This document shows positions 44,089-54,368 of a DNA stretch of 64,000 nucleotides, one piece after another. Origin of the DNA: Limnobacter parvus (GTDB lineage: Bacteria; Pseudomonadota; Gammaproteobacteria; Burkholderiales; Burkholderiaceae_B); the NCBI RefSeq assembly GCF_024623725.1, contig NZ_JANKHG010000014.1, positions 452,243 through 516,242 of the forward strand, in the 5' to 3' direction. Position 1 is the stretch's first letter; each line of letters begins with the position of its first letter. Under the pieces are notes generated by a model, which worked only from the letters and a program-made list of their open reading frames with translations, was not told where the DNA came from and ran no database searches. A program made the position numbers and the translations under genes.

Positions 44089-45225
44089 TTAAAACTGCAA
44101 GCCGGGCACGGTCAGGCGTTGGTGCTCTTTCATGGCGTAACGGTCGGTCATGCCTGCGATGTAATCGGCAATGGCGCGAGGTATGTTCATTTCAGAGCGG
44201 CGGTAAAACTGCGGGGGAAGCAGTCGGGGATCTTCCATAAAAATATGAAACAATTCTTGCACCACACGGCGTGCCTTCAGGGTGGCACGCAACACCTGGT
44301 AGTGCTGGTACAGTTCTTTGCGCAAAAACACCTTCAGCTCGTGGTTCAGCTCGGCCATTTCTGCGCTAAAACCGATTAGTTTGTCAGCCAACTGCACATC
44401 CGCCACGCTGGTGGGCCTGATTTGCTGAATGCGGCGGTCTGACTCATGCAGTAAATCCTGCACCAAGGCGTTAATAATGCCGCGCACAATTTCATGAATC
44501 AAGCGGCGACCATCAATGTTGGGATCCCGGGTTTTAACACGGTCCAAATGCATTTTAAACAGCGGTACCTCGGCAGTTTGTTCCAGCGTAATCAAGCCGG
44601 AACGCAGACCATCGTCAATGTCGTGGTTGTTGTAAGCAATTTCGTCGGCCAGGTTGGTAACCTGTGCTTCAAGCACAGGGCGTCGATTGCTTAAAAAGCG
44701 GTCCGCCACCTCGCCCAGCTTCTCAGCATTGGGCCGAGAGCAGTGTTTCAAAATACTTTCACGGGTTTCAAAACACAAATTCAAGCCATTGAAACTGGCG
44801 TATTTTTCTTCTAGTTCATCCACCACCCGCAGGCTTTGCAAGTTGTGCTCAAAACCACCGTGGGGCGCCATACATTCATTCAATGCGTCTTGCCCGGCGT
44901 GCCCAAAGGGTGTGTGGCCCAAGTCGTGGGCCAGTGCAACAGCTTCGGTGAGTTCTTCATTCAAACCCAAATTGCGGGAAATACTGCGCGCAATTTGTGC
45001 CACTTCCAGACTGTGGGTAAGGCGGGTGCGATACAAATCCCCCTCGGTGTTCACAAACACCTGGGTTTTGTATTCCAGTCGACGAAATGCCGCACTGTGG
45101 ATAATTCGATCGCGATCACGTTCAAATTCGGTGCGGCCTTCCGGGCTTTTTTCAGGGTGCAGCCGGCCACGCGTGTTGGCAGAACTGACAGCATAAGGGG
45201 CCAAACTGAGTTCGAAGTTGCGCAC
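44089..45225 (-). CDS. dgt: Deoxyguanosinetriphosphate triphosphohydrolase-like protein
   Basis: This 378-residue HD-domain protein has [20 protein letters not shown] near residue 37, then [15 protein letters not shown] (metal His), [18 protein letters not shown] (HD pair) and [15 protein letters not shown], the standard pattern of the Dgt-like family. Members hydrolyse dNTPs to the nucleoside and tripolyphosphate. Its size matches the short type 2 form. The start is a GTG two bases after the aroB stop, indicating tight coupling with aroB. Confidence 0.95.
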   Translation of the reverse strand: MRNFELSLAPYAVSSANTRGRLHPEKSPEGRTEFERDRDRIIHSAAFRRLEYKTQVFVNTEGDLYRTRLTHSLEVAQIARSISRNLGLNEELTEAVALAHDLGHTPFGHAGQDALNECMAPHGGFEHNLQSLRVVDELEEKYASFNGLNLCFETRESILKHCSRPNAEKLGEVADRFLSNRRPVLEAQVTNLADEIAYNNHDIDDGLRSGLITLEQTAEVPLFKMHLDRVKTRDPNIDGRRLIHEIVRGIINALVQDLLHESDRRIQQIRPTSVADVQLADKLIGFSAEMAELNHELKVFLRKELYQHYQVLRATLKARRVVQELFHIFMEDPRLLPPQFYRRSEMNIPRAIADYIAGMTDRYAMKEHQRLTVPGLQF

Positions 45226-45227
45226 GG

Positions 45228-46322
45228 TTAGTCCCCTGCCCCCAATTCTTGTAAGGTTTGCCTTACCAGTGTGTCATCGGCGGGCGAGGTTGAAGCTCCG
45301 CCCAAACCGTTCAGTAACACGTATTTAATCGAACCTGAATCGGCTTTTTTATCATGCGCCATCAGCTCCATGAACCTGTCCACGCCCATCCGCGGCGGCA
45401 AGGCCGGCAGGCGAGCGTCAATCACGACTTTTGTCAGGCGTGCAGATTCTGCTGCCGTCAGGCGACCCATGCGGCGGCACAAGTCGGCCGCAATCACCAT
45501 GCCGCAACCCACCGCCTCGCCGTGGTACCACTGACCATAACCCATGCCCGCTTCAATCGCGTGGCCAAAAGTATGGCCAAAATTCAGAATGGCACGTATG
45601 CCGCCTTCACGCTCGTCCTTGCTCACCACATCCGCCTTGATCTCGCATGAACGCTTCACCACCTGCGCCAACAGCCCGGGATCGCGATTCAGCAAGCTGG
45701 GCATATTGGCTTCAACCATGTCCAGATACGCGGAGTCGGCAATCGCTCCATGCTTGATGATTTCCGCCAATCCGCAGCTCAATTCGCGATCAGGCAGGGT
45801 GTTCAACGTTGAAATATCGGTGACCACCATTTGCGGCTGGTAAAACGCGCCAATCATGTTTTTGCCCAGCGGGTGGTTAATCCCGGTTTTACCACCCACG
45901 GAACTGTCGACCTGGCTAAGCAAGGTAGTGGGCACTTGGATGAAGGGAATACCGCGCATAAACGCCGAGGCAGCAAAGCCACCCATGTCGCCAATTACCC
46001 CACCACCCAGTGCCACCAATACGGTTTTACGGTCGCAGTGGTGTTGCAGCAGGGCATCGAACACCAATTGAAGTGTTGGCCAGTCCTTGAATTCTTCACC
46101 ATCAGGCAAAATAACAGTGTGTACAACCTTGGCCCCCGCTTGGATCAAACTGCCTTTCAACTGCGCGGCATACAGCGGCCCCACCGTGGTGTTGGTACAA
46201 ATCATGACCACCATGCCAGCCACATGGGGCAGAAAAAGCTCGGCTTGCCCCAACAGGCCCGCACCAATATGAATTGGGTAGCTGCGATCGCCTAAATCAA
46301 CTTCAAGGGTGTATCGACTCAT
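45228..46322 (-). CDS. aroB: 3-Dehydroquinate synthase
   Basis: This 364-residue AroB has [60 protein letters not shown] in its middle, the NAD- and metal-binding signature. C-terminal metal His residues lie in [25 protein letters not shown]. It is the second step of the shikimate pathway, forming 3-dehydroquinate from DAHP. Its start overlaps the aroK stop in ATGA and its stop is followed at two bases by dgt, so the block is one operon. Confidence 0.98.
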   Translation of the reverse strand: MSRYTLEVDLGDRSYPIHIGAGLLGQAELFLPHVAGMVVMICTNTTVGPLYAAQLKGSLIQAGAKVVHTVILPDGEEFKDWPTLQLVFDALLQHHCDRKTVLVALGGGVIGDMGGFAASAFMRGIPFIQVPTTLLSQVDSSVGGKTGINHPLGKNMIGAFYQPQMVVTDISTLNTLPDRELSCGLAEIIKHGAIADSAYLDMVEANMPSLLNRDPGLLAQVVKRSCEIKADVVSKDEREGGIRAILNFGHTFGHAIEAGMGYGQWYHGEAVGCGMVIAADLCRRMGRLTAAESARLTKVVIDARLPALPPRMGVDRFMELMAHDKKADSGSIKYVLLNGLGGASTSPADDTLVRQTLQELGAGD

Positions 46323-46876
46323 TCTGTTCCAGTGGCCTTCTGTTCAGTGGGGGGTATTTTCTGGCCCAATTCTAAAGCAAGACTGATTTTATTCACGATT
46401 TGGTACACAGGTTGGCGCCCGGTTTCAACCACCACGTCGGCACATTCCTTGTACAAAGGCAGGCGGTTGGCAAGCAGCTCTTCAATCTTTTTACGGGGGT
46501 TTGGGCCTTGAAGCAGGGGTCTGTTTTTATCAAGCCGCGTGCGCTGATAAAGTTCTGTAGCAGATGCGCTAAGGTACACCACCGAGCCAATTTGCTTCAG
46601 CAGGGCGCGGTTTTCTTCAGCGAGTACAATTCCGCCGCCGGTGGCAATCACCTGGCGCTCTTTGCCAACGAAGCTGGCCAGTGCCGTCGACTCGCGTCGA
46701 CGAAAACCGGCCTCGCCTTCGATTTCGAAAATAACAGGAATGCTGACACCCGTTTGATGCTCGATCAGGTGATCGGTGTCAGTGAATTCCCAGGACAGAT
46801 GCTTGGCCAAGGCCTTGCCGACTGTGCTTTTGCCGGCTCCCATCATGCCCACCAGCACAATGCATTGATTGGACAC
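46319..46876 (-). CDS. aroK: Shikimate kinase
   Basis: This 185-residue P-loop kinase has [18 protein letters not shown] (residues 10-27), [11 protein letters not shown] with the conserved Asp pair, FRRRES and ATGGGIVL as the shikimate-binding part, and RPLLQG in the lid. It phosphorylates shikimate in the aromatic amino acid pathway. The order aroK-aroB downstream of pilQ is a classic proteobacterial arrangement. It overlaps aroB by four bases. The gap to pilQ is 49 bases. Confidence 0.98.
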   Translation of the reverse strand: MSNQCIVLVGMMGAGKSTVGKALAKHLSWEFTDTDHLIEHQTGVSIPVIFEIEGEAGFRRRESTALASFVGKERQVIATGGGIVLAEENRALLKQIGSVVYLSASATELYQRTRLDKNRPLLQGPNPRKKIEELLANRLPLYKECADVVVETGRQPVYQIVNKISLALELGQKIPPTEQKATGTE

Positions 46877-46925
46877 TTCGTTAAATCTTCGTGAACGATC
46901 AAATCATTGTACGGTAAAGCTTGTG

Positions 46926-49004
46926 TTATTGGTCTGCGAGCACAACCGGCGTTAGAAAGATTAGCAGTTCTGCCCGTCGCTTGGTGTCGGTTTTGCCCTT
47001 GAATAAAGCCCCAAGCCCGGGAATGTCGCCCAGAAATGGCACCTTTTCATTCAATACATTGTCGTCTTCTTCAAAAATACCGCCCAACACAACCGTGCCG
47101 CCGTCGGCCACCAGAACTTTGGTTTTCACCCGGCGGGTGTCAATTGCAGGGCCGTTGGCCGTGGTAATCCCGATAGAGTCTTTGGCGATGTCTACATCCA
47201 GCAGCACAGTGCCATCCGGGGCAATTTGTGGCGTCACGGCCAGTTTTAAATTGGCTTCTTTGAATTCAGTTGCGGTTGCACCGCTGCTGGTGGCGATTTG
47301 ATAAGGGATTTCTGTACCCTGCTCAATCAAGGCAGGCTCTTTGTTTGAGGTAATAACCCGCGGATTCGATACAGTGCGAATTTTGTTGTCGGTTTCAAGG
47401 GCACGCAACTGCAAATTGATTAGCCGCGTGGAACTGGCGTTGAACAAGGTGTAGGCCAAAGTGGTGGATGCCAACGGACCGGTGTCAACAAAACCTTTGC
47501 TGCCAAACTGGTCGCCAACTTCAGTAAACGCATCGGCCCTTGCCGAAGCCGATTGAATGCGCACACCCAAATCTTTCGACACAGAGGTATCGGCCAGCAC
47601 CACCCTTGCTTCAATCATGACCTGTTTCACCGGCTTGTCCAGGCCCGTGATAATCATGTTGATGCGCTCCAGCCGCGTGGGTGTATCCTGCACAAAAATT
47701 TGGCTGGTGCGCTCGTCTGAAATCAGGGTTCCACGGTCCGAAAGCAGCTTGGAATCTTCCGACTTAATCAAGGTGACCAAATCTGCAGTTTTTTGGTAGC
47801 TGACTTGAAAGACTTGCGAAACCAAGGGCTCCATGTCGTCTTGTGCACGTCGATTGGCGGTTTGAAACTGATCGTTGCTTACATCAGCTGGCGTGGAAAC
47901 CAACAACACATTGCCAGACTGACTTGACACCAACCCCTTTGAGCGCATGACAATGTCCAGCGCCTGGTCCCAGGGCACATCTTTCAAAAACACGGTGACC
48001 GTGCCTTGCACAGAATCACTTAACACCAGGTTCATTTTTGTGAAATCCGCGAATACTTGCATGACGGTGCGAATGTCTGCATCTTTAAAATCAAGGGTAA
48101 TCGGCCGCCCGTTGTAGCGGGCCACTGCACTTTGATTTTTTGCAGCCGGGGTAATACTTACGCTGTTGGTTTTTGGTGCTGCCAACTGTATCGGTGTCAC
48201 TTCCACTTCGACCACTGAACCGCTTTGCCTAAGCAAGTGTGTGGCTTTGTTCAAATTCATTTGAACCACCAAAGCTTGGTCACCCGGGAACAATTCTACT
48301 TGCGCTATGGGTGCCCCGGCCGCAGTTTGCAATTGCTTCACCACATCAGGCTGAATTCGCGCGTTGGCAAATCGAATTCGCAGCCGTTCATTCGTTAAAA
48401 CAGCATCTGCCAGAATATCGCTTCGATCAAACACCATCCGCAGTACTTGCCTGCCGTTTTGCTCGGTTACGCGCCAGTCGTTCAGCACTGCGCCATCTTG
48501 CATCACTGCAGGCTTTCCCAGCACCTCTGCCACCGTTTTTTTCAACATGCTTCCTTGTGGCAAAACAGCAGCTTGTGTATTGCCAGGCACAAATGGCTTG
48601 GGCCCGGAGAAAACGATTTGAATGGACTGCTCGGATTGCGTCGCCTGCACCTCATAGCTTTGCGCCAATTCGAACACCAAACGACTTTTGCCACCTGCAG
48701 CAATCAGTTGTGAGCGCTTGATTCGACTGTCATTTGCAAACTCGACTGGCAAGGTTTTGTTGCTCAGCTCACTTGAAAAATCGAGCACTTGGCGCGCCGG
48801 GTTGGCCATTCTAAACAAACCGAGTTTTTGATTCATGGGCTGATCAAGCTGCAAGGTCAGTACTGTTTGATCATCCAGCTCCTGAAGTTTGGCATCCACA
48901 ATCGACAAAGCTTGAGCATTGCCCATGAATGCCACCACCAGGATCGTGACCAACACGAAACTGAAGCGCGCCCGATTGTGTTTATTCACCATTTGCATTT
49001 TCAT
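46926..49004 (-). CDS. pilQ: Type IV pilus secretin PilQ
   Basis: This protein of about 692 residues has a signal peptide (FSFVLVTILVVAFMGNAQA) and N-terminal AMIN domains. STN/secretin N-domains (ITLDFKDADIRTVMQVFADFTKMNLVLSD) come next, and a C-terminal secretin domain ends in LGDIPGLGALFKGKTD and ELLIFLTPVVL. It forms the outer-membrane pore for pilus fibres and DNA uptake. GGGGGA precedes the ATG at 49004, which overlaps the pilP stop (TGATG). It is the last gene of pilMNOPQ, upstream of aroK. Confidence 0.97.
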   Translation of the reverse strand: MKMQMVNKHNRARFSFVLVTILVVAFMGNAQALSIVDAKLQELDDQTVLTLQLDQPMNQKLGLFRMANPARQVLDFSSELSNKTLPVEFANDSRIKRSQLIAAGGKSRLVFELAQSYEVQATQSEQSIQIVFSGPKPFVPGNTQAAVLPQGSMLKKTVAEVLGKPAVMQDGAVLNDWRVTEQNGRQVLRMVFDRSDILADAVLTNERLRIRFANARIQPDVVKQLQTAAGAPIAQVELFPGDQALVVQMNLNKATHLLRQSGSVVEVEVTPIQLAAPKTNSVSITPAAKNQSAVARYNGRPITLDFKDADIRTVMQVFADFTKMNLVLSDSVQGTVTVFLKDVPWDQALDIVMRSKGLVSSQSGNVLLVSTPADVSNDQFQTANRRAQDDMEPLVSQVFQVSYQKTADLVTLIKSEDSKLLSDRGTLISDERTSQIFVQDTPTRLERINMIITGLDKPVKQVMIEARVVLADTSVSKDLGVRIQSASARADAFTEVGDQFGSKGFVDTGPLASTTLAYTLFNASSTRLINLQLRALETDNKIRTVSNPRVITSNKEPALIEQGTEIPYQIATSSGATATEFKEANLKLAVTPQIAPDGTVLLDVDIAKDSIGITTANGPAIDTRRVKTKVLVADGGTVVLGGIFEEDDNVLNEKVPFLGDIPGLGALFKGKTDTKRRAELLIFLTPVVLADQ

Positions 49005-49513
49005 CAAAGTCCCCCAGGCGTTACGCCAGGCATCAGTTTCAGTTCAAGCGGCTTGCCTCTTGCGCGTCCATCCACAGGCAACAACACTACATTTCCAGCA
49101 CCCAGAGAATTCACGCGATAGGCGTTCAGCACATAACTGCCGACTCCCACCACGTAATCACGCTGGCCGTCATTCAAAATGGCCACACGTTGACCAGATG
49201 ACTCGATTATTCCCGTAAGCCGCATGGACCCGACAGCTCGACCCAAGTCGTCTATACGTGCTTGTTCGCTGACCAACAAATTGCTGCTCCACTCGAACAA
49301 CCGACCAGTGATCGCGGGCAAAGATTCTGTGTTGCTTGCCAAAGTCAGCTCATCATCGCCAGGCGCTTTGGCTTCAGACACTCTCACAGACGAATTTCTG
49401 CCTTGATTTAATCGTTGCTCCAGCGCCATAAGCGACTCGGCGTGCCCTATGTCGGGGTTCTCCAGAGCAGGCAACAGTGGTACCAACAACATCGAAAACA
49501 GATATTCAATCAT
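49004..49513 (-). CDS. pilP: Type IV pilus assembly protein PilP (without a lipobox)
   Basis: This protein of about 169 residues has an N-terminal hydrophobic segment and a C-terminal beta domain (MRLTGIIESSGQRVAILNDGQRDYVVGVGSYVL, VVLLPVDG) typical of PilP. Most PilP proteins are lipoproteins, but no Cys is present in the N-terminal segment here. It would link the inner-membrane PilMNO complex to PilQ. ATG 49513 is preceded by GAGGAAAG and overlaps the pilO stop by 8 bases. A longer upstream frame would lie inside pilO. Confidence 0.9.
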   Translation of the reverse strand: MIEYLFSMLLVPLLPALENPDIGHAESLMALEQRLNQGRNSSVRVSEAKAPGDDELTLASNTESLPAITGRLFEWSSNLLVSEQARIDDLGRAVGSMRLTGIIESSGQRVAILNDGQRDYVVGVGSYVLNAYRVNSLGAGNVVLLPVDGRARGKPLELKLMPGVTPGGL

Positions 49514-50138
49514 TGCGACTTTCCTCTTCAGGGACTGGTGAAGCCGTGCCGACTTGATTCGTAGGCAGTTGCGCATATGCGTTCAGTTCGCCCACCATTT
49601 GCCAGTCCCCGGACTCTGGCTGCACCTGCATTTCGAACTCCTTCAAACTGACCTGTCTGCTCAGGCTGGCGATGTGATTCGGCAAACGGGAAATGGCATC
49701 GCCCTGCCCGCGAACGCTGACCTTGACAGGCACTATGCGCATCACTTCTTTGTTGATAGAGGGCTGGGGCGTGAACTCGGACAATTTCAGTTGCTTGTCC
49801 AAAATCATTTCATTGATTCGCCCCAAAAGTGAGGCAAGCTCTCGGTCAGAAGGCAATGCCATCTTCAGCACAGGCAACTGGGCTTCAAGGGCTGCCAGCT
49901 CCGCTTCAATGGCAGTAGCCTCCAATAGCAGAATAGATTGTGACTCCAGCCGACTTAATGACTGCTGAATGTCAGTCTCGAGTTGCTGATTCATGCCCAG
50001 GCTGCTGCTCCAGAACAAAAAGAAGCTGAGAATTCCCAACAGGAACCAGGTGAACAAAATTAATGCGATGCGCATCGGCGCACCCAACAAGGGCAACTCT
50101 TCCCGCAAAGAGTCAAGGCTGAGTTCATCTAGACGCAT
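49506..50138 (-). CDS. pilO: Type IV pilus assembly protein PilO
   Basis: This protein of about 210 residues has one membrane segment (MRIALILFTWFLLGILSFFLFW). A coiled-coil stretch (QLETDIQQSLSRLESQSILLLEATAIEAELAALEAQL) and a ferredoxin-like C-terminal part follow, as in PilO. It is an inner-membrane partner of PilN in the alignment complex. The ATG at 50138 overlaps the pilN stop and follows GGAGGG. A longer frame upstream lies inside pilN and is not conserved. Confidence 0.92.
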   Translation of the reverse strand: MRLDELSLDSLREELPLLGAPMRIALILFTWFLLGILSFFLFWSSSLGMNQQLETDIQQSLSRLESQSILLLEATAIEAELAALEAQLPVLKMALPSDRELASLLGRINEMILDKQLKLSEFTPQPSINKEVMRIVPVKVSVRGQGDAISRLPNHIASLSRQVSLKEFEMQVQPESGDWQMVGELNAYAQLPTNQVGTASPVPEEESRND

Positions 50139-50736
50139 TCTGCCCTCCGCGCAACATAGCCTTGATCTCGAATTGATGCACTTCCTGGCCTGCTGGGCTG
50201 TTGGCTGTGGGGCTTGCAGGCGGACCGGAACTGGTTGCAGGCTGTGCCCCAACCAGCGTCACCAAATCCACCGACTGAAACAGGGCATTGCCTGACTCCA
50301 TTTGATCCACCCAGGCAGCCAGTTCAGACACAGAACTTGTAAACCCACCAATGAACATCGCGTCCATTTTTGTGGACAAACGAGTCAAAGAAACGCCACG
50401 TGGTACGGTTTTATCCAGGAACGACAACCATTGACTGGCCAACAACGATTCCTTTTCCACCGCTTCCAAAGCCCCAACCTGTCGGCCAAGTTCTGCCACA
50501 CGGTCTTTTTTACGTTGAACCTCAGCAGCCTGCGTTGCCATCTCGGCTTCCATGGCAGACAAATTACTGAGAAAGTTTTCTTTGTTGGCGACCCTTTGTG
50601 AAAACTCGCTGCCTACGGCGTAGCAAATAAACAGGCCGACCAGCAAACCTGCAGACAATTCGGCGATCACACGCCGCCTTCGTTTGCTTTCCCGGTGATT
50701 GCGGTACGGGTACAGGTTAAAAAGAATTACTCGCAT
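50125..50736 (-). CDS. pilN: Type IV pilus assembly protein PilN
   Basis: This 203-residue protein starts MRVILFNLYPYRNHRESKRR, the NLYPxR motif by which PilN binds PilM. One membrane segment (LSAGLLVGLFICYAVG) and a coiled coil (about residues 55-95) follow, then a ferredoxin-like domain (WLSFLDKTVPRGVSLTRLSTKMDAMFIGGFTSSVSELAAWVDQM). It is part of the inner-membrane alignment complex. It overlaps pilM by 10 bases and pilO by 14. Confidence 0.94.
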   Translation of the reverse strand: MRVILFNLYPYRNHRESKRRRRVIAELSAGLLVGLFICYAVGSEFSQRVANKENFLSNLSAMEAEMATQAAEVQRKKDRVAELGRQVGALEAVEKESLLASQWLSFLDKTVPRGVSLTRLSTKMDAMFIGGFTSSVSELAAWVDQMESGNALFQSVDLVTLVGAQPATSSGPPASPTANSPAGQEVHQFEIKAMLRGGQNASR

Positions 50737-51695
50737 GGCATGGCCTCCAGCGCACCGAAAGGCACCACGTCATCGTGCCAATGCGTGGCCAATTCACGGC
50801 GTGGTGTAATATCCAGCAAACGCGGTGAAAGAATTTGACTTCGCTTGGCGGTTGATTCGCAGCCTTTGGCATACATCAGCTCGCCACCCAGTATCAGTCG
50901 AACTGAAGCCACTTCTTCGGGCGCGCCGTCGCGAGTCCAGGTCGACACCAAGCGCTCAAGCGCAGAGATGGCCTGCACCACAGAAAACCCGTCTTCACTG
51001 TGCTCCCAACTTTCGTTGAACAACACGCCTTGCGAGAACACGGCCAAACGCACACGGTGTCGAGACAATTCGCCATGCAACAAAAACTGTATGTCCGCAG
51101 CCCGCAGTGTTTCCGAGGCCATTTGCAAATAGCCATTCATGGCAGCCACGGAATCCAGCGTTATGCCCAAACAACCCAGGTTGAATTGTTGGCAGGCCTC
51201 CAAAATTTCATCCACCTGTCGCTGGTCAATACCGGCCACTGCAAGGTTCACACTACCGTCCGACAACTCGGCCTTCACTTGCCAGTCAAATGCAGCCTCT
51301 CGCTCCGACTCACCTGCAGCCGCCTCCATCAGTTCTTGGATCTGATATCGAATCAAGTTTTCACGCTCGTTTTTTTCAACACTGATTTCACCAAGGTAAG
51401 CGTGTTTGGATGGCACCGACATCACCACAAACTGAGGCCGCACTGTATGGGTTGAAAGTTGCCCCAAAGCCCCGGCAATCGCTTGTTTGAGGGACTCGCC
51501 CGACACAAAAGCATCATCTGATGCAGTGACCCCCAATGCCCCACCACCAGACCCAAGGATGGACCTGAATGACAAGCAACCCCGACTATCAATTTCGCCA
51601 TACACCCAGCGATAGCGCCGCGCGCTGAATGAGAACGACAGCGCATGAGCAGAGCCTCTGGACAAACCCGCCAACCATGTTCGAATTGATTTCAT
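50727..51695 (-). CDS. pilM: Type IV pilus assembly protein PilM
   Basis: This 322-residue cytoplasmic, actin-like protein is diverged from the usual PilM. The family features seen are QFVVMSVPSKHAYLGEISV with RENLIRYQIQELM, LAVAGIDQRQVDEILEACQQFNLGCLGITLDSVAAMNGYL and LILGGELMYAKG near the end. It is shorter than many PilM proteins (about 350). It binds the PilN N-terminus. It is the first gene of the pil operon and divergent from the PBP1A gene, with promoters in 51696-51843. Confidence 0.88.
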   Translation of the reverse strand: MKSIRTWLAGLSRGSAHALSFSFSARRYRWVYGEIDSRGCLSFRSILGSGGGALGVTASDDAFVSGESLKQAIAGALGQLSTHTVRPQFVVMSVPSKHAYLGEISVEKNERENLIRYQIQELMEAAAGESEREAAFDWQVKAELSDGSVNLAVAGIDQRQVDEILEACQQFNLGCLGITLDSVAAMNGYLQMASETLRAADIQFLLHGELSRHRVRLAVFSQGVLFNESWEHSEDGFSVVQAISALERLVSTWTRDGAPEEVASVRLILGGELMYAKGCESTAKRSQILSPRLLDITPRRELATHWHDDVVPFGALEAMPCE

Positions 51696-51843
51696 GAATA
51701 CACCCTGTGCAAGGTAGACCTTCAGGGTAGAGAATTCAGGCTGAGCGGCTAACCCTCATTGGAGGGGTATAACCACTAGGGGGAGTTCCCTGATTTCATC
51801 AGTAGAGTCAACGATCTGAAATTACCGCGCGTTGGCAGCTACA

Positions 51844-54351
51844 ATGTGGTCAATTCCACCCAACCAACACCGAACTGTGAATTCAAACAAATTGCGCTCA
51901 AACCAACGCTCCAAAGGTTTTATTGCCACCGCGCTTATCCTCCTGATTGGCTTGGTCATTTCGGGCGCATTGCTGGTGGGTGTGGCCTTGGCATTGATTT
52001 TTCCAAAACTGCCCGACCTGGACACCCTGACCGATTACAGACCCAAAGTGCCTTTGCGCGTGATGACCACTGACGGCGTGTTGATTGGTGAGTTCGGCGA
52101 GGAACGACGACGCCCCGTTGAAATTACCGAAGTACCCCTGATCATGCAGCAGGCCATCCTGGCTGCAGAGGATGACCGGTTTTACGAGCATGGCGGCATT
52201 GACTTCATGGGCGTAGCGCGTGCCATGATTACCAACGTCACGTCGGGTGGGCGAACGCAAGGCGCAAGCACCATCACGATGCAGGTTGCCCGCAATTTTT
52301 TCCTGACACGCGACAAAACCTGGACACGCAAACTGTATGAAGTGCTGCTGGCCTACAAAATTGAAGACAGCTTGAGCAAAGACGAAATTTTTGAGTTGTA
52401 CATCAACCAGATTTATCTCGGTCAGCGCGCCTATGGCTTCCAGTCTGCATCACAAGTGTATTTCGCCAAACCCCTTCGCGACATCAACGCCGCCGAAGCG
52501 GCCATGCTGGCAGGTTTGCCAAAGGCACCGTCTGCCTACAATCCGATTGTGAACCCCAGCCGCGCACGCGTTCGTCAGGAATATGTGCTGCGCCGCATGA
52601 ACGAACTTGATTACATCGACGACACTCAATTCGAAGAGGCCCTGAAAACCGAATTGGTCTACCGCAACCGCAAGGCCAATGGTGACGACATTGAGGCCAC
52701 AACGGGCCTCACAATCAATGCCGACTATGCGGCTGAAATGGCCCGCCAGGCTGTGATGGAAATGTACGGAGAGGAAGCCTACACATCGGGCATCACAGTG
52801 ACCACCACCTTGATAGCCAAGGAACAACGTGCCGCCCAGCGCGCCCTTCGAAACACGGTGATGGATTATGAATTACGCCAGTTTTTTCGTGGCCCCGAGG
52901 GTTACATTGAACTGCCGAACGATCCCAAGGAAGCTGAAGAAGTGATCGGTGACAACATCAGCGACTACACCGACTACGGCTTTTTACAAAGCGCAGTGGT
53001 ACTTTCAGCCAGCCCCAAAGAAGTGGTTTTGTCTCAAGGTGCAGGCGAACCCTTGGTGCTGACGGGTGCCAGCCTGAAACCTGCGGAAAGCTGGCTTAAT
53101 GAACGCGCCCCCGCCAACAAACGCCTGAAACGGGGCGCAGTGGTCCGCGTGTTGAAGCGCAAAGACCAACCCACCATGCTGACCCAGTTGCCTGAAGTGG
53201 AAGCCGCATTTATTGCGATCAACCCCAGGGATGGCGCTATTCGCGCTTTGTCGGGTGGGTTTGAATTTTCGCGCAACAAATTCAACCACGTTACACAGGC
53301 GACTCGCCAACCAGGTTCGGCCTTCAAACCTTTCGTGTATTCGGCAGCGCTGGAAAAAGGGATCACCGCAACCACACTGGTGGCAGACGAACCCATTTTT
53401 GTGCCCGCCGACACCCCGGGTGGAAAAGACTGGAGTCCAAAAAACTACGATGGCAAATACGATGGCCCCATGGTACTTAAAGAAGGCCTTGCCAAATCAA
53501 AAAACATGGTTTCAATCCGAGTGTTGCAAGAAATTACGCCGCAATATGGCCAGCGCTGGGCGACACAATTTGGATTTCCGGCAGCGAATGTACCGCCCTA
53601 CCTAACCATGGCGTTGGGTGCAGTCACCACCAACCCATTACAGATGGCCAGCGCCTTCGCCGTATTTGCCAATTCCGGTTACCGCGTAAAGCCCTACTTG
53701 ATTGAAAAAATCACCGATGGAAGCGGACGCATCGTGGCCCGGGCACGCCCTGCAGTGGCCGGCGAAGAAGCCAACCGGGTGATCGATTCACGCAACGCCT
53801 TTGTAACCACACGCCTGCTTCGCGAAGTGGTCGATCGCGGCACAGCCACTCGCGCCAAAGTGTTGAACCGTGGTGACATTGTCGGCAAAACAGGCACCAC
53901 CAATGACAGTCACGACGCTTGGTTTGCTGGCTACAACAGCGACATTTCGGCTGTGGCCTGGGTGGGTTACGACCAACCCCGCAACTTGGGTGCCCGTGAA
54001 ACCGGGGGTGGACTGGCCCTGCCGATCTGGATCGATTACATGCGCATTGCCTTGGCTGATCTGCCAGAGAAGCCACAGGTCGTTCCACCGGGTATTGAAT
54101 ATATTGATGGCAACTATTTCTATTCGGAATACACACCGGGCAACGGCATTTCGCGAATTGATGTGAGCGGCGGCGGAGATGACATTCCCAGCCTGTTTAA
54201 CTTTTTGAAAGGCTTGGGCGGCATGATGGACAACAATTCCAACAAACGCTACGAGGGACCAACCAGCTCCGGAGACGGTACAACTCACCTGGAACCAGAG
54301 CGTCCTCGTGAACAACCTCGCGATGAAATTGAGCGTTTGTTTGGAAATTAA
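51844..54351 (+). CDS. mrcA: Penicillin-binding protein 1A
   Basis: This bifunctional enzyme of about 835 residues has one N-terminal membrane anchor and the GT51 transglycosylase domain with EDDRFYEHGGIDFMGVARA and GASTITMQVARNFFL. An OB-like insert follows, then the transpeptidase domain with SxxK in GSAFKPFVY, SKN in KSKNMVSIRVL and KTGT in VGKTGTTND. It builds peptidoglycan. The ATG at 51844 was chosen; a GTG at 51877 (MNSNKLRS) would also give a proper short cytoplasmic tail. Divergence from pilM is the usual arrangement in beta- and gammaproteobacteria. Confidence 0.96.
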   Translation: MWSIPPNQHRTVNSNKLRSNQRSKGFIATALILLIGLVISGALLVGVALALIFPKLPDLDTLTDYRPKVPLRVMTTDGVLIGEFGEERRRPVEITEVPLIMQQAILAAEDDRFYEHGGIDFMGVARAMITNVTSGGRTQGASTITMQVARNFFLTRDKTWTRKLYEVLLAYKIEDSLSKDEIFELYINQIYLGQRAYGFQSASQVYFAKPLRDINAAEAAMLAGLPKAPSAYNPIVNPSRARVRQEYVLRRMNELDYIDDTQFEEALKTELVYRNRKANGDDIEATTGLTINADYAAEMARQAVMEMYGEEAYTSGITVTTTLIAKEQRAAQRALRNTVMDYELRQFFRGPEGYIELPNDPKEAEEVIGDNISDYTDYGFLQSAVVLSASPKEVVLSQGAGEPLVLTGASLKPAESWLNERAPANKRLKRGAVVRVLKRKDQPTMLTQLPEVEAAFIAINPRDGAIRALSGGFEFSRNKFNHVTQATRQPGSAFKPFVYSAALEKGITATTLVADEPIFVPADTPGGKDWSPKNYDGKYDGPMVLKEGLAKSKNMVSIRVLQEITPQYGQRWATQFGFPAANVPPYLTMALGAVTTNPLQMASAFAVFANSGYRVKPYLIEKITDGSGRIVARARPAVAGEEANRVIDSRNAFVTTRLLREVVDRGTATRAKVLNRGDIVGKTGTTNDSHDAWFAGYNSDISAVAWVGYDQPRNLGARETGGGLALPIWIDYMRIALADLPEKPQVVPPGIEYIDGNYFYSEYTPGNGISRIDVSGGGDDIPSLFNFLKGLGGMMDNNSNKRYEGPTSSGDGTTHLEPERPREQPRDEIERLFGN

Positions 54352-54368
54352 GCAAGGTTAAAATTCGT

